A program made the position numbers and the translations under genes. The notes beneath the pieces were generated by a model, which saw nothing but the letters and a program-made list of their open reading frames with translations, was not told the DNA's origin and did no database searches. Positions 1 through 10,712 of a DNA stretch of 64,000 nt are shown piece after piece (positions within the stretch are counted from its first letter, which is position 1; each line of letters opens with the position of its first letter). Source of the DNA: Paenibacillus durus ATCC 35681 (lineage in GTDB: Bacteria > Bacillota > Bacilli > Paenibacillales > Paenibacillaceae); contig NZ_CP011114.1 in assembly GCF_000993825.1 (NCBI RefSeq), forward strand, positions 4,216,001 to 4,280,000. Direction: 5' to 3'.

Positions 1-374
1 AGCCACTCGGAGATGAGCGTCTTCCTCTGCTTCGCCGGCATGCTGGCGTTAATTGCGATTTCGATATTCTGACTGGCGGTAAGAGATGGAATCAGATGGA
101 AATCCTGCAGCACATAACCGATGCTCCGTGAACGCAGCCGATCCCGCTGGGCCTCCGTCATGGTATGCAGAGGCTGACCCCCCAAGTGAATTTCCCCCTT
201 GTCCGGTACCGCAATTCCGCTGATTAAATGGAGCAACGTGCTTTTACCGGACCCGCTGGTTCCGGTAATCGCCACCTTTTCACCTTTTTCCACCTGCCAA
301 GAAGGAATATCCAGAATCGGCAGACTGCGTCCGTCAATTCGGAAGCTTTTGTTCAGGCCGGAAATTTGCAGCAT
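1..374 (-). CDS. ABC transporter ATP-binding protein (LolD/MacB type), 3' end beyond window
   Basis: This is the first ~124 codons of an ATPase that should energise an ABC-2 or FtsX-like permease at the membrane. The Walker A motif GTSGSGKST lies near residues 38-46 and a Q-loop (VLQDF) near residue 90. The signature and Walker B motifs would lie past the window edge. The ATG at 374 has an excellent ribosome binding site (AAGGAGGGG) that overlaps the TAA of the phosphatase gene upstream. The two are only 12 bases apart and are probably co-transcribed. The partner permease is not visible, so the substrate is unknown. The short spacing between beta strands and the Q-loop fits the LolD/MacB/YtrE group, which often serves peptide or lipoprotein export or antibiotic resistance. 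Confidence 0.85.
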   Translation of the reverse strand, partial: MLQISGLNKSFRIDGRSLPILDIPSWQVEKGEKVAITGTSGSGKSTLLHLISGIAVPDKGEIHLGGQPLHTMTEAQRDRLRSRSIGYVLQDFHLIPSLTASQNIEIAINASMPAKQRKTLISEW

Positions 375-386
375 GCTTGCCCCTCC

Positions 387-2108
387 TTAACGCAGTACAA
401 TCCGTTCGGAGAGCGAATCCCATTTCAGATTTTTGCCGGTTAACTGGTTGAAAGCAGACAGCGGAAGATATACGGTTCCATTATCGTTATCTACTGTGAA
501 AGCTACTGCCTTGCCGTTCAGCGTAGCTGTCAGAGCCGACATGTTGATATTCAGCGTATTTTTGCCAAAAGCGGCCTTCGAGACGGATGATCCGCTGCTG
601 TAGCTTCCTCCAAGGGCTTTGATCAGCGAGGCGACAGGATACAGCACTTCATTCTCGCGGTTGATTTTAAATTTCGGATAAACATATTTCGATTGAAGCT
701 CAGCGCTTCTCTTATCCAGATTGACCCCTACAATGGCAGCCGAAGCTCTCGCGATCTGGGTGTTGTCCACTTGGCCTTTCACTTTACCCGCGATTGGACC
801 ATATGCCCATATCCCAACATCAACGGCGGAATGCCCGTGTCCGGACCAGCCGACCAGCAGTCTTTTGGAAATAACGGCATTGTAGGCGCCCTCTTGCTTG
901 TAGGAGGAACCGTCGCCTGCCAAAATCGCTTGCACCTCTTCGTCGGTCAAATCGTTAATTCCGGTATTCTCCGCCACAATACTGCGAATTTCCTCAGGAG
1001 TCTTGGCCTCGGCGAGCTTGCTGGCAATGGATTCCGAAGAATTCTTCTGCTTATCCCACAGGTCAATGTTCAGCTCATAGATATTGTCGCGCGACAGGGA
1101 CAAACCGCCCGTTTCATGGTCCGCAGTCACGACTACGGATGTATTGCCGTCTTTCTTAGCGAACTCGATTGCGGTCTTAAAGGCGGCGTCGAAATCGAGC
1201 GTCTCCTGGATAAGCGTCGGGAAATCATTGGCATGTCCGGCATGGTCGATCCGGCCGCCTTCGATCATCATGACAAAACCGTCCTTATCCTTGGACAAAA
1301 TCTTCAACGCGGACGACGTCATTGCCGCCAGGCTTGGAATTTCAGCTGTACGGTCCGGGGTATAGGCGACATGGGAGTTGCCGAACAGACCCAGCGCTTT
1401 AGTCGTGGAAGCCGGAAGAGCCTTCAGTGCGCTCGTGCTCTCGACAATGGTGTACCCTTTCGCTTTGAAGTCAGGCAGAATATTTTTATCCGTCCGCTTG
1501 CCTTTCTCATCCTTCGTCACAAAAAATTGCTTGCCCCCGCCGAATAGCACGTCCACGCCGCTCTCCAGATACTGGGAGGCAATGGCCGCTTCGTTATCGC
1601 GGTTGCGGACATGCGACGCATATACGGCAGGCGTTGCATGGGTAATCCGCGCGGTGGTTACGAGACCGGTTGCTTTGCCGCTGCTTACCGCCGCTTCAAT
1701 CACGGAGGCGAAAGGCTTGGACGCATCTTCATTGGATACGCTGATGCCCGCATTGTATGTCTTATGGCCTGTGGCAAAAGCCGTTCCCGCAGAAGCGGAG
1801 TCCGTTACGACACCCGACACCACTTTGCCGCCGTCTTCGCCGCGATCCGCATAGGTAGTGGCCTGTCCCACATAATAAGGGTCGAGATTAAGATGCTTGA
1901 CTCCTTTTTTATACTGTTCATAATAACGTGTCGCCGAGATTTGCGCGGGTCCCATACCGTCGCCAATCAGGACGATCAGATTCTTCGATGGGGCTTTTAC
2001 AGCCTTTTGTGTCTTGGAAGCGCTTTGTGCCGCGTAGGCAAAGCTTCCTGCGGAAAGGATCAGGCAGGCCAAACCGCCGATTGCCACTTTTTTCAGACCT
2101 TTGTTCAT
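387..2108 (-). CDS. phoA: Secreted alkaline phosphatase with C-terminal stalk-type domain
   Basis: This 573-residue PhoA-superfamily phosphomonoesterase should release phosphate from organic esters outside the membrane. A signal peptide covers about residues 1-27 and ends in AYA-A. The metal and nucleophile motifs are present: LIGDGMG (Asp50), TDSASAGTA (nucleophile Ser near 104), a DHAGH block, VTADHETGG and a late GHSA histidine. Residues ~480-573 form an extra domain ending in the copper-amine-oxidase N-terminal (stalk) pattern common in secreted Paenibacillus proteins; E. coli PhoA is about 100 residues shorter. The ribosome binding site GGGAGGG lies about 10 bases before the ATG. Induction by phosphate starvation would be expected, but I see no convincing Pho box upstream. 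The gene reads into the ABC ATPase gene. Confidence 0.9.
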   Translation of the reverse strand: MNKGLKKVAIGGLACLILSAGSFAYAAQSASKTQKAVKAPSKNLIVLIGDGMGPAQISATRYYEQYKKGVKHLNLDPYYVGQATTYADRGEDGGKVVSGVVTDSASAGTAFATGHKTYNAGISVSNEDASKPFASVIEAAVSSGKATGLVTTARITHATPAVYASHVRNRDNEAAIASQYLESGVDVLFGGGKQFFVTKDEKGKRTDKNILPDFKAKGYTIVESTSALKALPASTTKALGLFGNSHVAYTPDRTAEIPSLAAMTSSALKILSKDKDGFVMMIEGGRIDHAGHANDFPTLIQETLDFDAAFKTAIEFAKKDGNTSVVVTADHETGGLSLSRDNIYELNIDLWDKQKNSSESIASKLAEAKTPEEIRSIVAENTGINDLTDEEVQAILAGDGSSYKQEGAYNAVISKRLLVGWSGHGHSAVDVGIWAYGPIAGKVKGQVDNTQIARASAAIVGVNLDKRSAELQSKYVYPKFKINRENEVLYPVASLIKALGGSYSSGSSVSKAAFGKNTLNINMSALTATLNGKAVAFTVDNDNGTVYLPLSAFNQLTGKNLKWDSLSERIVLR

Positions 2109-2260
2109 TTTTATCTATACCCTCCCAGTAGTGAGTAATCAAATATAGTGTAGGGGGAGAGTATTTGCTCCATGTAAAAGTATAGGCAGACTTGGATTAA
2201 ATTTTATGAAAAAATAATTTTAAAACTTCCAAAGCTTTCTTAATCCTGTTGATCCGGGAA

Positions 2261-2310
2261 AAAGTAAAAAGGGCGTCCCTAGCCATTGTATGGCTTATGG
2301 GACAACCCTT
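2261..2310 (-). terminator. Rho-independent terminator after ligA
   Basis: A long interrupted stem pairs AAGGG, GTCCC and AGCCAT with ATGGCT, GGGAC and CCCTT. On the minus strand it is followed by a T-rich run. It sits just past the ligA stop and should separate the pcrB-pcrA-ligA operon from the phosphatase gene. Confidence 0.85.
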
Positions 2311-2329
2311 GTGTGAAACTGCCGGAATA

Positions 2330-4491
<2,162 letters not shown>

Positions 4492-4495
4492 ACGC

Positions 4496-6823
4496 TCAAT
4501 CCACCTTAGAGATCGGCGCAAATCCCGCCAGCAGCCGCTTCACGCCCACCGGCGCCGGGAAAGCAATCTGCAGCTCCGTGTCGTTGCCGCTGCCTTTCAC
4601 GGCGACAATGGTGCCGACGCCCCATTTGCCGTGCGAGACCTTGTCGCCCGCCTTGAAATCGGCGGGCGCTCCCCCACCCGCTGGGCGGGCCGCAGCCCCG
4701 CCCGAGGTCACGGTCACGCGGCTGCGCCCAGCCGCCGCGGACGCCGAAGCGCCGCCGTAGCCTGCGGCGGCTCCGCCCCGGCCGCCGCCGAAATTGCTGC
4801 GGCCGCCTGCGCCAAAGCCGCGGCCGCCATAGGCTCCGCCCGCCTCGGTGCCCCGGCGGAAGCGGTCATGGGTCATGACGGTGTCTTCCTTGAGCTCCTC
4901 CGGAATCTCGTCCAGGAAGCGGGACGGCGGGTTGGCCGTCGTCCGCCCGAACAGCGTGCGCGCCCGCGCGCAGGAGAGGAATAGCTGCTTCTCGGCGCGG
5001 GTAATGCCCACATACGCCAGCCGCCGCTCTTCTTCCAGCTCATCATTGTCCTGGAAGGCGCGGCTGTGCGGGAATACCCCTTCCTCCATGCCGACGATGA
5101 ACACGACCGGAAACTCCAATCCCTTGGCGCTGTGCATCGTCATCAGCACGACGGCGTCGCTGCGGTCATCATCCGAATCGTTCATGCTGTCGATGTCGGC
5201 GATCAGGGCCAGATCGGTCAGGAAAGACACGAGCGACTTGTCTTCGTTATTTTTTTCAAATTCCATCGTCACAGACAGGAACTCGTCGATATTCTCCAGG
5301 CGGGAGCGCGATTCGATCGTGTTCTCCTTCTGCAGCTCCAGCTTGTACTGCGACATTTCCAGCACCTTCTCGGTCAGCTCCGTCACCGACAGAAATTCGA
5401 CCATCCGGTGGAGCGCCAGAATCATGTCGTAGAACTCGACCAGCGCGTTGCGCGTCCGTCCCGCAAATCCCAGGTCGTCCACCGTTTCCAGCACGCGGAA
5501 GATGGAGACGCCCCGGGCTGCCGCCGCATCGGTAAGCTTGGCGACCGTCGTGTCGCCGAGTCCTCTTTTGGGAACATTGATCACCCGGGTCAGGCTGATA
5601 TCGTCGTTGGGATTGGACAGCAGCCGCAGGTAAGCGAGCAGGTCCTTGATTTCTTTGCGGTCGTAGAACTTAATGCCCCCGACAATCTGGTATGGAATAT
5701 CCGATTTAATGAGAATTTCCTCTATGACCCGCGACTGCGCGTTGGTCCGGTACAGGATCGCATGATCCTGGTATGAATTTCCTTTTTTTACATTCTTACT
5801 GATTTCTCCGGATACAAAATAGCCTTCGTCATGCTCGGAATCGGCCCGGTAAACCTTGATCTTCGGCCCCTCCTCCGAATCCGTCCACAGCTTCTTCGGC
5901 TTCCGTCCGGTATTCAGCGCGATCACGCCGTTCGCGGCGTTCAGAATGTTCGAGGTCGAGCGGTAGTTCTGCTCCAGCAAAATGACTTTGGCTTCCGGGT
6001 AATCTTCCTCGAAGTTCAGAATGTTGCTGATGTCGGCGCCGCGCCAGCGGTAGATCGATTGGTCGCTGTCGCCGACGACGCAAATATTATGATGGCTGTC
6101 GGCCAGCATGCGGCAGAGCATGTACTGCGCCCGGTTCGTATCCTGATACTCGTCCACATGGATGTACTTAAATTTCCGCTGGTAGAAATCCAGCACCTCG
6201 GGTACTTCCTTGAAGAGCTGGATTGTCGTCATGATCAGATCGTCGAAATCAAGCGAGTTGTTGCTTTTGAGCTTTTTTTGGTACATCGTGTATATTTTGG
6301 CAACGAGGCCTTCAAAATAATCCCCGATCTTCATCTCATACTGCGCAGGCGTCACTAGTTCGTTCTTGGCCGTGCTGATCATCGACTGCACCGCCTTCGG
6401 CTCGAACTTCTTCGTGTCGATATTCAGTTCCTTCATGCACGCGCGGATAACGGAAAGCTGGTCCGTGGAATCCAGAATGGAGAAATTGGACGTAAACCCG
6501 ATCCGCTCAATATCCTTCCGCAGTATCCGCACGCACATGGAGTGGAACGTCGATACCCAAATATCGCGGCCTTCCGGGCCTACGAGCTTGGACACCCGAT
6601 CCTGCATTTCTCTTGCCGCCTTATTCGTAAACGTAATGGCAAGAATCGCCCAAGGCGGAGCCTTACGATTGGCGATCAGCCAAGCGATGCGATGGGTCAG
6701 CACCCTCGTCTTGCCGCTCCCCGCTCCGGCCATGATAAGCAGCGGACCGTCTGTTGTCTCGACCGCCTGGCGCTGGGGAGGATTAAGCCGGGTTACGGCG
6801 TCTTGTATATTAACGGATTGCAT
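4496..6823 (-). CDS. pcrA: UvrD-family DNA helicase PcrA
   Basis: PcrA is a 3'-5' superfamily 1 helicase used in repair, plasmid rolling-circle replication and clearing of RNA polymerase or RecA from DNA. The protein begins MQSVNIQDA, with a Q-motif (LNPPQRQAV), Walker A (AGAGSGKT), motif II (DEYQDTN), motif III ([15 protein letters not shown]), motif IV (LEQNYRST) and motifs V/VI ([17 protein letters not shown]). After about residue 675 comes an unusually Gly/Arg/Ala-rich linker, then a Tudor-like RNA-polymerase-binding end ([17 protein letters not shown]). The ATG at 6823 was chosen because AAAGGGG lies 10 bases upstream; the ATG at 6832 is too close and a GTG at 6901 lacks a site. The length of 775 residues is normal. 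Confidence 0.95.
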   Translation of the reverse strand: MQSVNIQDAVTRLNPPQRQAVETTDGPLLIMAGAGSGKTRVLTHRIAWLIANRKAPPWAILAITFTNKAAREMQDRVSKLVGPEGRDIWVSTFHSMCVRILRKDIERIGFTSNFSILDSTDQLSVIRACMKELNIDTKKFEPKAVQSMISTAKNELVTPAQYEMKIGDYFEGLVAKIYTMYQKKLKSNNSLDFDDLIMTTIQLFKEVPEVLDFYQRKFKYIHVDEYQDTNRAQYMLCRMLADSHHNICVVGDSDQSIYRWRGADISNILNFEEDYPEAKVILLEQNYRSTSNILNAANGVIALNTGRKPKKLWTDSEEGPKIKVYRADSEHDEGYFVSGEISKNVKKGNSYQDHAILYRTNAQSRVIEEILIKSDIPYQIVGGIKFYDRKEIKDLLAYLRLLSNPNDDISLTRVINVPKRGLGDTTVAKLTDAAAARGVSIFRVLETVDDLGFAGRTRNALVEFYDMILALHRMVEFLSVTELTEKVLEMSQYKLELQKENTIESRSRLENIDEFLSVTMEFEKNNEDKSLVSFLTDLALIADIDSMNDSDDDRSDAVVLMTMHSAKGLEFPVVFIVGMEEGVFPHSRAFQDNDELEEERRLAYVGITRAEKQLFLSCARARTLFGRTTANPPSRFLDEIPEELKEDTVMTHDRFRRGTEAGGAYGGRGFGAGGRSNFGGGRGGAAAGYGGASASAAAGRSRVTVTSGGAAARPAGGGAPADFKAGDKVSHGKWGVGTIVAVKGSGNDTELQIAFPAPVGVKRLLAGFAPISKVD

Positions 6824-6868
6824 GTAGGACATGCCCCTTTCTAGGTAACTTAAATCGCTTATTTCATA

Positions 6869-6890
6869 AGTAGTTCTGTACAGAACTACT
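6869..6890. promoter_or_regulatory. Perfect 22-bp palindrome between pcrB and pcrA
   Basis: The 11-base half site AGTAGTTCTGT is followed at once by its exact reverse complement. The palindrome lies about 46 bases upstream of the pcrA start and just downstream of the pcrB stop (pcrB stop codon at 6901-6903). No T-run follows on either strand, so a simple terminator is unlikely. The size and symmetry fit a dimeric repressor operator. It does not match the Bacillus LexA consensus, where GAAC comes first. Confidence 0.6.
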
Positions 6891-6900
6891 ATATTATTCA

Positions 6901-7611
6901 CTAGATTGCAGCGTCTGATTTGACCGCCTCGACCGTCGACAGGGCCCGTCCGATATCGGTATAAATGATGTTACCCACGACGACCGTATCGGCAAGAGAG
7001 GCCGCAAGCTTCGCTTGATCCGGTCCGGTAACTCCGCCGCCGTAGAAGAGACGCGCATGGCCTACGGCTTCACGTACGGCTTTCATCGTCTCCGCATCTC
7101 CAAAGCTGCCGCTGTATTCCAGATAGACGATGGGCAGCGTCATGAGCTTGTCGGCAATATGCGCATAGGCGGCCGCTCCGTCTGCTGACAGCCCCGTATC
7201 CGCGCCGGTCAGACGGGCCACGGCGGAATTTCCGTTCAGCACAATATAACCCTCGGTCAGCAGCAGCTCCCAGGGGATAAAATCGCCGTAGCGCTCGACG
7301 GCTCTCTGGTGGTGGCCGACAATCCATGCCGGATCAGGTGAATTCAGCACCATCGGAATCAGATAGGCGTCAAAGCCGGGCACGACGGCGGACAGATCGG
7401 ATACCTCCAAGACGCACGGTACACCGTACCGCTGTATTCCGGACATGAGGCGGGCGGTATTGTCATAGGTGATGCCTGTAGAGCCGCCTACCAAAATCCC
7501 GTCCGTACCAGACTGACAAACCGCCCTCAATTCCTCTTCACTAATCGCTCGGTCCGGGTCCAGCTTGAATACATGGCGCCAGGTCTCAATCATTTGTCGT
7601 ACCACAGTCAT
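6901..7611 (-). CDS. pcrB: Heptaprenylglyceryl phosphate synthase PcrB
   Basis: PcrB is a TIM-barrel prenyltransferase that joins heptaprenyl diphosphate to sn-glycerol-1-phosphate, giving an archaeal-like ether lipid in Firmicutes. The family features are visible: HVFKLDPD near residue 13, the phosphate-binding VGGSTGIT near 41-48, YLEYSG (residues ~160-165) and YGGGV (~188-192) before [12 protein letters not shown] at the C-terminus. Length is 236 residues. The ATG at 7611 has an AGGATGGAAG-type site; the in-frame ATG six codons later is less well placed. It is the first gene of the pcrB-pcrA-ligA unit and is preceded by a good vegetative promoter. Its stop lies about 78 bases before the pcrA start. 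Confidence 0.93.
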   Translation of the reverse strand: MTVVRQMIETWRHVFKLDPDRAISEEELRAVCQSGTDGILVGGSTGITYDNTARLMSGIQRYGVPCVLEVSDLSAVVPGFDAYLIPMVLNSPDPAWIVGHHQRAVERYGDFIPWELLLTEGYIVLNGNSAVARLTGADTGLSADGAAAYAHIADKLMTLPIVYLEYSGSFGDAETMKAVREAVGHARLFYGGGVTGPDQAKLAASLADTVVVGNIIYTDIGRALSTVEAVKSDAAI

Positions 7612-7679
7612 GATCTTCCATCCTTATTCGGTTGAAATGAATAGGCCGCTCTTCAGCCGCGGCGCTTATTGCTTCTTAT

Positions 7680-7708
7680 ATGTTAAAATAGCCGGATGGG
7701 CGTGTCAA
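7680..7708 (-). promoter_or_regulatory. Sigma-A promoter for pcrB-pcrA-ligA
   Basis: On the minus strand a perfect -35 TTGACA (7703-7708) is separated by 17 bases from a -10 TAACAT (7680-7685). The pcrB ATG lies about 70 bases downstream. Confidence 0.75.
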
Positions 7709-7810
7709 TTTAAAGAAGCAAAAAACACGAACATTTTTTCGCTTTTTTCCGGTGCACAGGATATGGTTGCGTTCTGCTTCATGTGCAGCATTCCTTTGGC
7801 AGCCGGGTGT

Positions 7811-7854
7811 AAAAAATAATTCCCCGCCCCGCCTTGATGCGGCGGGAGCGGGGA
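7811..7854 (-). terminator. Rho-independent terminator after the initiating transferase gene
   Basis: On the minus strand CCCCGC and CCCGCC pair with GGCGGG and GCGGGG around a short loop, followed by AATTATTTTTT. It closes the 9281-10234 and 7878-9284 gene pair. Confidence 0.92.
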
Positions 7855-7877
7855 AAGAGATGTATGATAGCCTCGGG

Positions 7878-9284
7878 TTAGTACGCATTTTTATTGACGA
7901 AGCCGTTGCGGATCGTTTTGAAAATAATCCGGATATCAAACAGCAGCGACCAATTCTCAATATAGAAGATATCGTGCTTGATCCGGTCCTCGATCGAGGT
8001 GTCGCCGCGCAGGCCGTTGCTCTGCGCCCAGCCGGTAATTCCGGGACGTACATGGTGCTTGACCATATACTTCGGAATTTCTCCCTTGAACTGCTCCACA
8101 TAATAGGGGCGTTCCGGACGCGGACCGACCACGCTCATGTGGCCCAACAGCACGTTGAAGAACTGCGGCAGCTCATCCAGGCTCGTCTTGCGGATAAACG
8201 TCCCAAACCGGGTGCGGCGCGGATCACGCTTCGTACTCCACCCCGTATCCACTTCACCGTCCCGCTGCATTTTCATCGAGCGGAATTTGTACATTGTGAA
8301 CGTCCGGCGGTTGAGTCCCACCCGTTCCTGCCGGAAAATCACCGGCCCTGGCGAAGTCAGCTTCACTCCCAGCGTCACAATCAGCATAATCGGACTCATC
8401 ACTATAATGGCGAACAGCGAGAATATAATATCGAACAACCGCTTGGCCATCCGGTTAGCCGTCATGTCCAGCGGAATGTCGCGCACATTGATCATCGGCA
8501 GCCCGGCAAAATTATCGAAGTACGGACGCGCGGGCAGGTAATCGAAGAAATCCGGAATGATCAGCGTGCGAACCCCAGCTTTTTCACAGGTCGCGATAAT
8601 GGCGGGAAACTTGTGATGCACATCGAGCGGCAGAGCAAGAATTACCTCGTCGATCAGCATCGTCTCCAGCATAGCCGGCAGCTCGTCGAGCTTGCCGAGA
8701 ATCGGCTTGTAGTGCTGGGAGTCGAGGGTATCCCAACTTTGGTAATCGTCCAGAAACCCGATAATCTCGTAACCGAGCTCAGGGTACTGGGCGAGATTAT
8801 CGTAAATTCTTCTGCCCAAGGTACCCGCCCCGAGAATGAGCACAAACTGGCGGTTGAACCCTTTTTCCCGGAAAGACTTCAGCATCTTCTTCAGCACATA
8901 CCGGTACAGCATGGTCGAGAGCATTATCGTGCCGATATAGATAGTCAAATACTGACGGGAGATATCGATTTCTCTCACAAAATACATCAGGCCAAGCAGG
9001 ATGAAGATACCCATTACATGCACTTGGAAAATCTTCAGGAACTCATCGGCAAACCGCTTCTTCCGCTTGGGCATATAGAGCGTGAGCAGGATACCGATCA
9101 GCACGGCGATTCCGCCATAAATCAAGCTCCAGTACGCATACGATTCCACCGTCATATGATTCTCGTAAGGCATCCAGCCACTCTTGAACTTGAGCCACCA
9201 GGCGAACAGAAAGGAAGCTTGAATGATAATAAAGTCGGCGACCATATAAAGCTGTGTCAAAAACCGCTGATTGCGGCGGATCAT
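7878..9284 (-). CDS. Undecaprenyl-phosphate hexose-1-phosphate transferase (initiating enzyme)
   Basis: This polyprenol-phosphate sugar-1-phosphate transferase starts a surface glycan by moving a hexose-1-phosphate from a UDP-sugar to undecaprenyl phosphate. It is 468 residues long. About five membrane segments come first, then a Rossmann-like domain (LILGAGTLGRRIYDN near 192), one more membrane helix, and the catalytic sugar-transferase domain from about residue 275 (KRLFDIIFS, SPGPVIFRQERVG, FRSMK, TSLDELPQFFNVL, SVVGPRPE, PGITGWAQ). This is the WcaJ/WbaP-like layout, also seen in WsaP/WsfP of S-layer glycan loci. Its start overlaps the stop of the preceding glycosyltransferase by four bases (ATGA). 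Sugar specificity (Glc or Gal) cannot be read from the sequence. Confidence 0.92.
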   Translation of the reverse strand: MIRRNQRFLTQLYMVADFIIIQASFLFAWWLKFKSGWMPYENHMTVESYAYWSLIYGGIAVLIGILLTLYMPKRKKRFADEFLKIFQVHVMGIFILLGLMYFVREIDISRQYLTIYIGTIMLSTMLYRYVLKKMLKSFREKGFNRQFVLILGAGTLGRRIYDNLAQYPELGYEIIGFLDDYQSWDTLDSQHYKPILGKLDELPAMLETMLIDEVILALPLDVHHKFPAIIATCEKAGVRTLIIPDFFDYLPARPYFDNFAGLPMINVRDIPLDMTANRMAKRLFDIIFSLFAIIVMSPIMLIVTLGVKLTSPGPVIFRQERVGLNRRTFTMYKFRSMKMQRDGEVDTGWSTKRDPRRTRFGTFIRKTSLDELPQFFNVLLGHMSVVGPRPERPYYVEQFKGEIPKYMVKHHVRPGITGWAQSNGLRGDTSIEDRIKHDIFYIENWSLLFDIRIIFKTIRNGFVNKNAY

Positions 9285-10234
9285 AATCTCACCTCGGCAT
9301 TCGATTCGGAACGCGCTCCGGCTTCGCCCGCAGCAGTAAGGCTTGGCACAGGCACTTCCTTCCGCCGTCCGGGCGTCAGAGCATTGCGCAGAAGGACTGC
9401 GGCTAACTTAACGCCTACCCCTACATATACGGCCCCATTGACTAGAAAAGAATACTGCTTGCTGTAATGCTTACGGTGAAAGATAATCATGGCGCGGTGA
9501 AATTCATAAATGATCTTAAGGGGTCTGCGCCGTGCGCTGCCGCCCTTAAGATGCACGATGAAAGCTTTGGGATAATAGTAAATCTTCCAGCCCGCTTCCT
9601 TGATCCGGTAACACCAATCCAGATCCTCGCCGTACATAAAAAAGGTCTCATCCAGCCCACCGATCTGTTCGATCGTCTCCCGCCTTACCAGCATGAACGC
9701 GCCGACCAGACAATCGACCTCATATTCCTTGTCAGGGTCAAGATATCCCAACTGGTAGCCGTTGAACCGCGGATTATCAGGAAACAGTCTGCTGAATCCA
9801 AACGCATAATAGAAGGAAGCCGCCGGAGTCGGAAATCCGCGTTTGCATGCCTTATCCAGACTTCCGTCCGGCAAAATCACCTTACACCCCGAAGCTCCGA
9901 GCTCCGGCCGGCGGTCCATCAAGGAAATCATCGTCTCCAGCGTATTCCGCTGCACCACCGTATCCGAATTGAGCAGCAGCACATAGCGTCCTGAGGCAAT
10001 CTCCATCCCCTGGTTATTCGCCCGCGCGAATCCGGTATTCTCCTGGTTGGCAATCAGCTTCACTTGCGGAAACTGCTCTCTTATGACTTCCACCGAGTCG
10101 TCGGAAGAATGGTTGTCGATCACAATGACTTCATAGGTATACTGCGTTTCCGAGTCATATACCGACTGCAGACAGTCCACCGTCAAGCGGCACGTATTGT
10201 AATTTAAAATGATGATGCTGACATCGATATTCAC
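9281..10234 (-). CDS. GT2 glycosyltransferase, rhamnosyltransferase-like
   Basis: This cytoplasmic GT2 (GT-A fold) enzyme of 317 residues should add a sugar to a lipid-linked glycan. It starts VSIIILNYNTCRLTVDCL, with VIDNHSSDDS and the metal-binding NSDTVV. Then come a membrane-associated ED motif (YGEDLDWCYRIKEAGW) and a likely amphipathic or membrane helix near residues 255-285. The pattern resembles WbbL-type rhamnosyltransferases, which fits the complete rml set nearby, but donor and acceptor are inferred. The gene overlaps the initiating transferase gene by four bases, so its product may act early in chain assembly. Confidence 0.88.
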   Translation of the reverse strand: MNIDVSIIILNYNTCRLTVDCLQSVYDSETQYTYEVIVIDNHSSDDSVEVIREQFPQVKLIANQENTGFARANNQGMEIASGRYVLLLNSDTVVQRNTLETMISLMDRRPELGASGCKVILPDGSLDKACKRGFPTPAASFYYAFGFSRLFPDNPRFNGYQLGYLDPDKEYEVDCLVGAFMLVRRETIEQIGGLDETFFMYGEDLDWCYRIKEAGWKIYYYPKAFIVHLKGGSARRRPLKIIYEFHRAMIIFHRKHYSKQYSFLVNGAVYVGVGVKLAAVLLRNALTPGRRKEVPVPSLTAAGEAGARSESNAEVRL

Positions 10235-10276
10235 TTTTGCTTACGCTCCAGACAAAAATAGTAATCTATCGACAAT

Positions 10277-10285
10277 ATTATAGCA
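10277..10285 (-). promoter_or_regulatory. Extended -10 promoter for the GT2/initiating transferase pair
   Basis: The minus strand carries TGCTATAAT, a full extended -10 element, about 43 bases before the ATG at 10234. The -35 region is weak (TTACTC-like at short spacing), as is usual for extended -10 promoters. Confidence 0.55.
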
Positions 10286-10394
10286 TAAAACCGCGCTGAG
10301 TAACGGGATGCTCAAGTAAGCATTTTACAAAAATGCTGGAGTACGATTATCTAAATTATCCGCTCGGCTACGTCTCTTTTCCTGTTCGCTCCCG

Positions 10395-10712
10395 TCAATC
10401 CGCCTGCGGTTGAGCGCCCTTTTCATTCGCCATGTCACGATGAAGCCGCAGTTCATGCTCTATAAATGTTGATACAATGCCGCGATAGATTTGCTCGATG
10501 ACATTTGGATCGCCGCCATGCTCCGCAGCTGTTGTCCGCACCTTTTCAATTAACTGCTCCACACGCTGCGGAGCTTTGACGGCGTCGGCGTCCTTTTTGA
10601 ACGCGGCCGCTTCATTTACGTACAGATGTCTTTCGCACAGCAGCGCCACAATCTGCCGATCCAGCCTGTCGATATTGGCCCTTACCTCTTCGATGCTTCC
10701 GCAAGATTTCAT
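10395..10712 (-). CDS. Chorismate mutase (AroQ fold) / PchB-like protein
   Basis: This 105-residue all-helical protein of the AroQ/CM_2 family interconverts chorismate and prephenate, or acts as an isochorismate pyruvate lyase in PchB relatives. The family pattern is visible: IDRLDRQIVALLCERHLYV near residues 13-31, the AAFKK lysine near 40 and PQRVEQLIEKV near 49. The helix-3 stretch STFIEHEL has Glu where the bacterial enzyme often has Gln. The start overlaps the stop of the upstream glycosyltransferase by four bases, so the two are translationally coupled. This is odd, because no other shikimate-pathway gene is near. It could be a moonlighting housekeeping enzyme in a convenient operon or supply a chorismate-derived group; I cannot tell which. 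Confidence 0.8.
   Translation of the reverse strand: MKSCGSIEEVRANIDRLDRQIVALLCERHLYVNEAAAFKKDADAVKAPQRVEQLIEKVRTTAAEHGGDPNVIEQIYRGIVSTFIEHELRLHRDMANEKGAQPQAD

Noticed and set aside
2109-2250. Pho box upstream of the alkaline phosphatase
   Set aside because: I looked for spaced TTAACA-like repeats on the minus strand and saw none convincing, so phosphate control is not claimed from sequence.
6869-6890. LexA box interpretation of the 22-bp palindrome
   Set aside because: The orientation is GTTC-N6-GAAC, opposite to the Bacillus GAAC-N4-GTTC site.
7752-9467. A 571-codon plus-strand open frame over the initiating transferase gene
   Set aside because: It is antisense to a clearly recognisable enzyme on the minus strand, has no ribosome binding site and its composition is that of a reverse-complement shadow.
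10319-10337. Terminator after the chorismate mutase gene
   Set aside because: AGCATTTT/AAAATGCT can pair, but the stem is AT-only at its core and no T-run follows on the minus strand.
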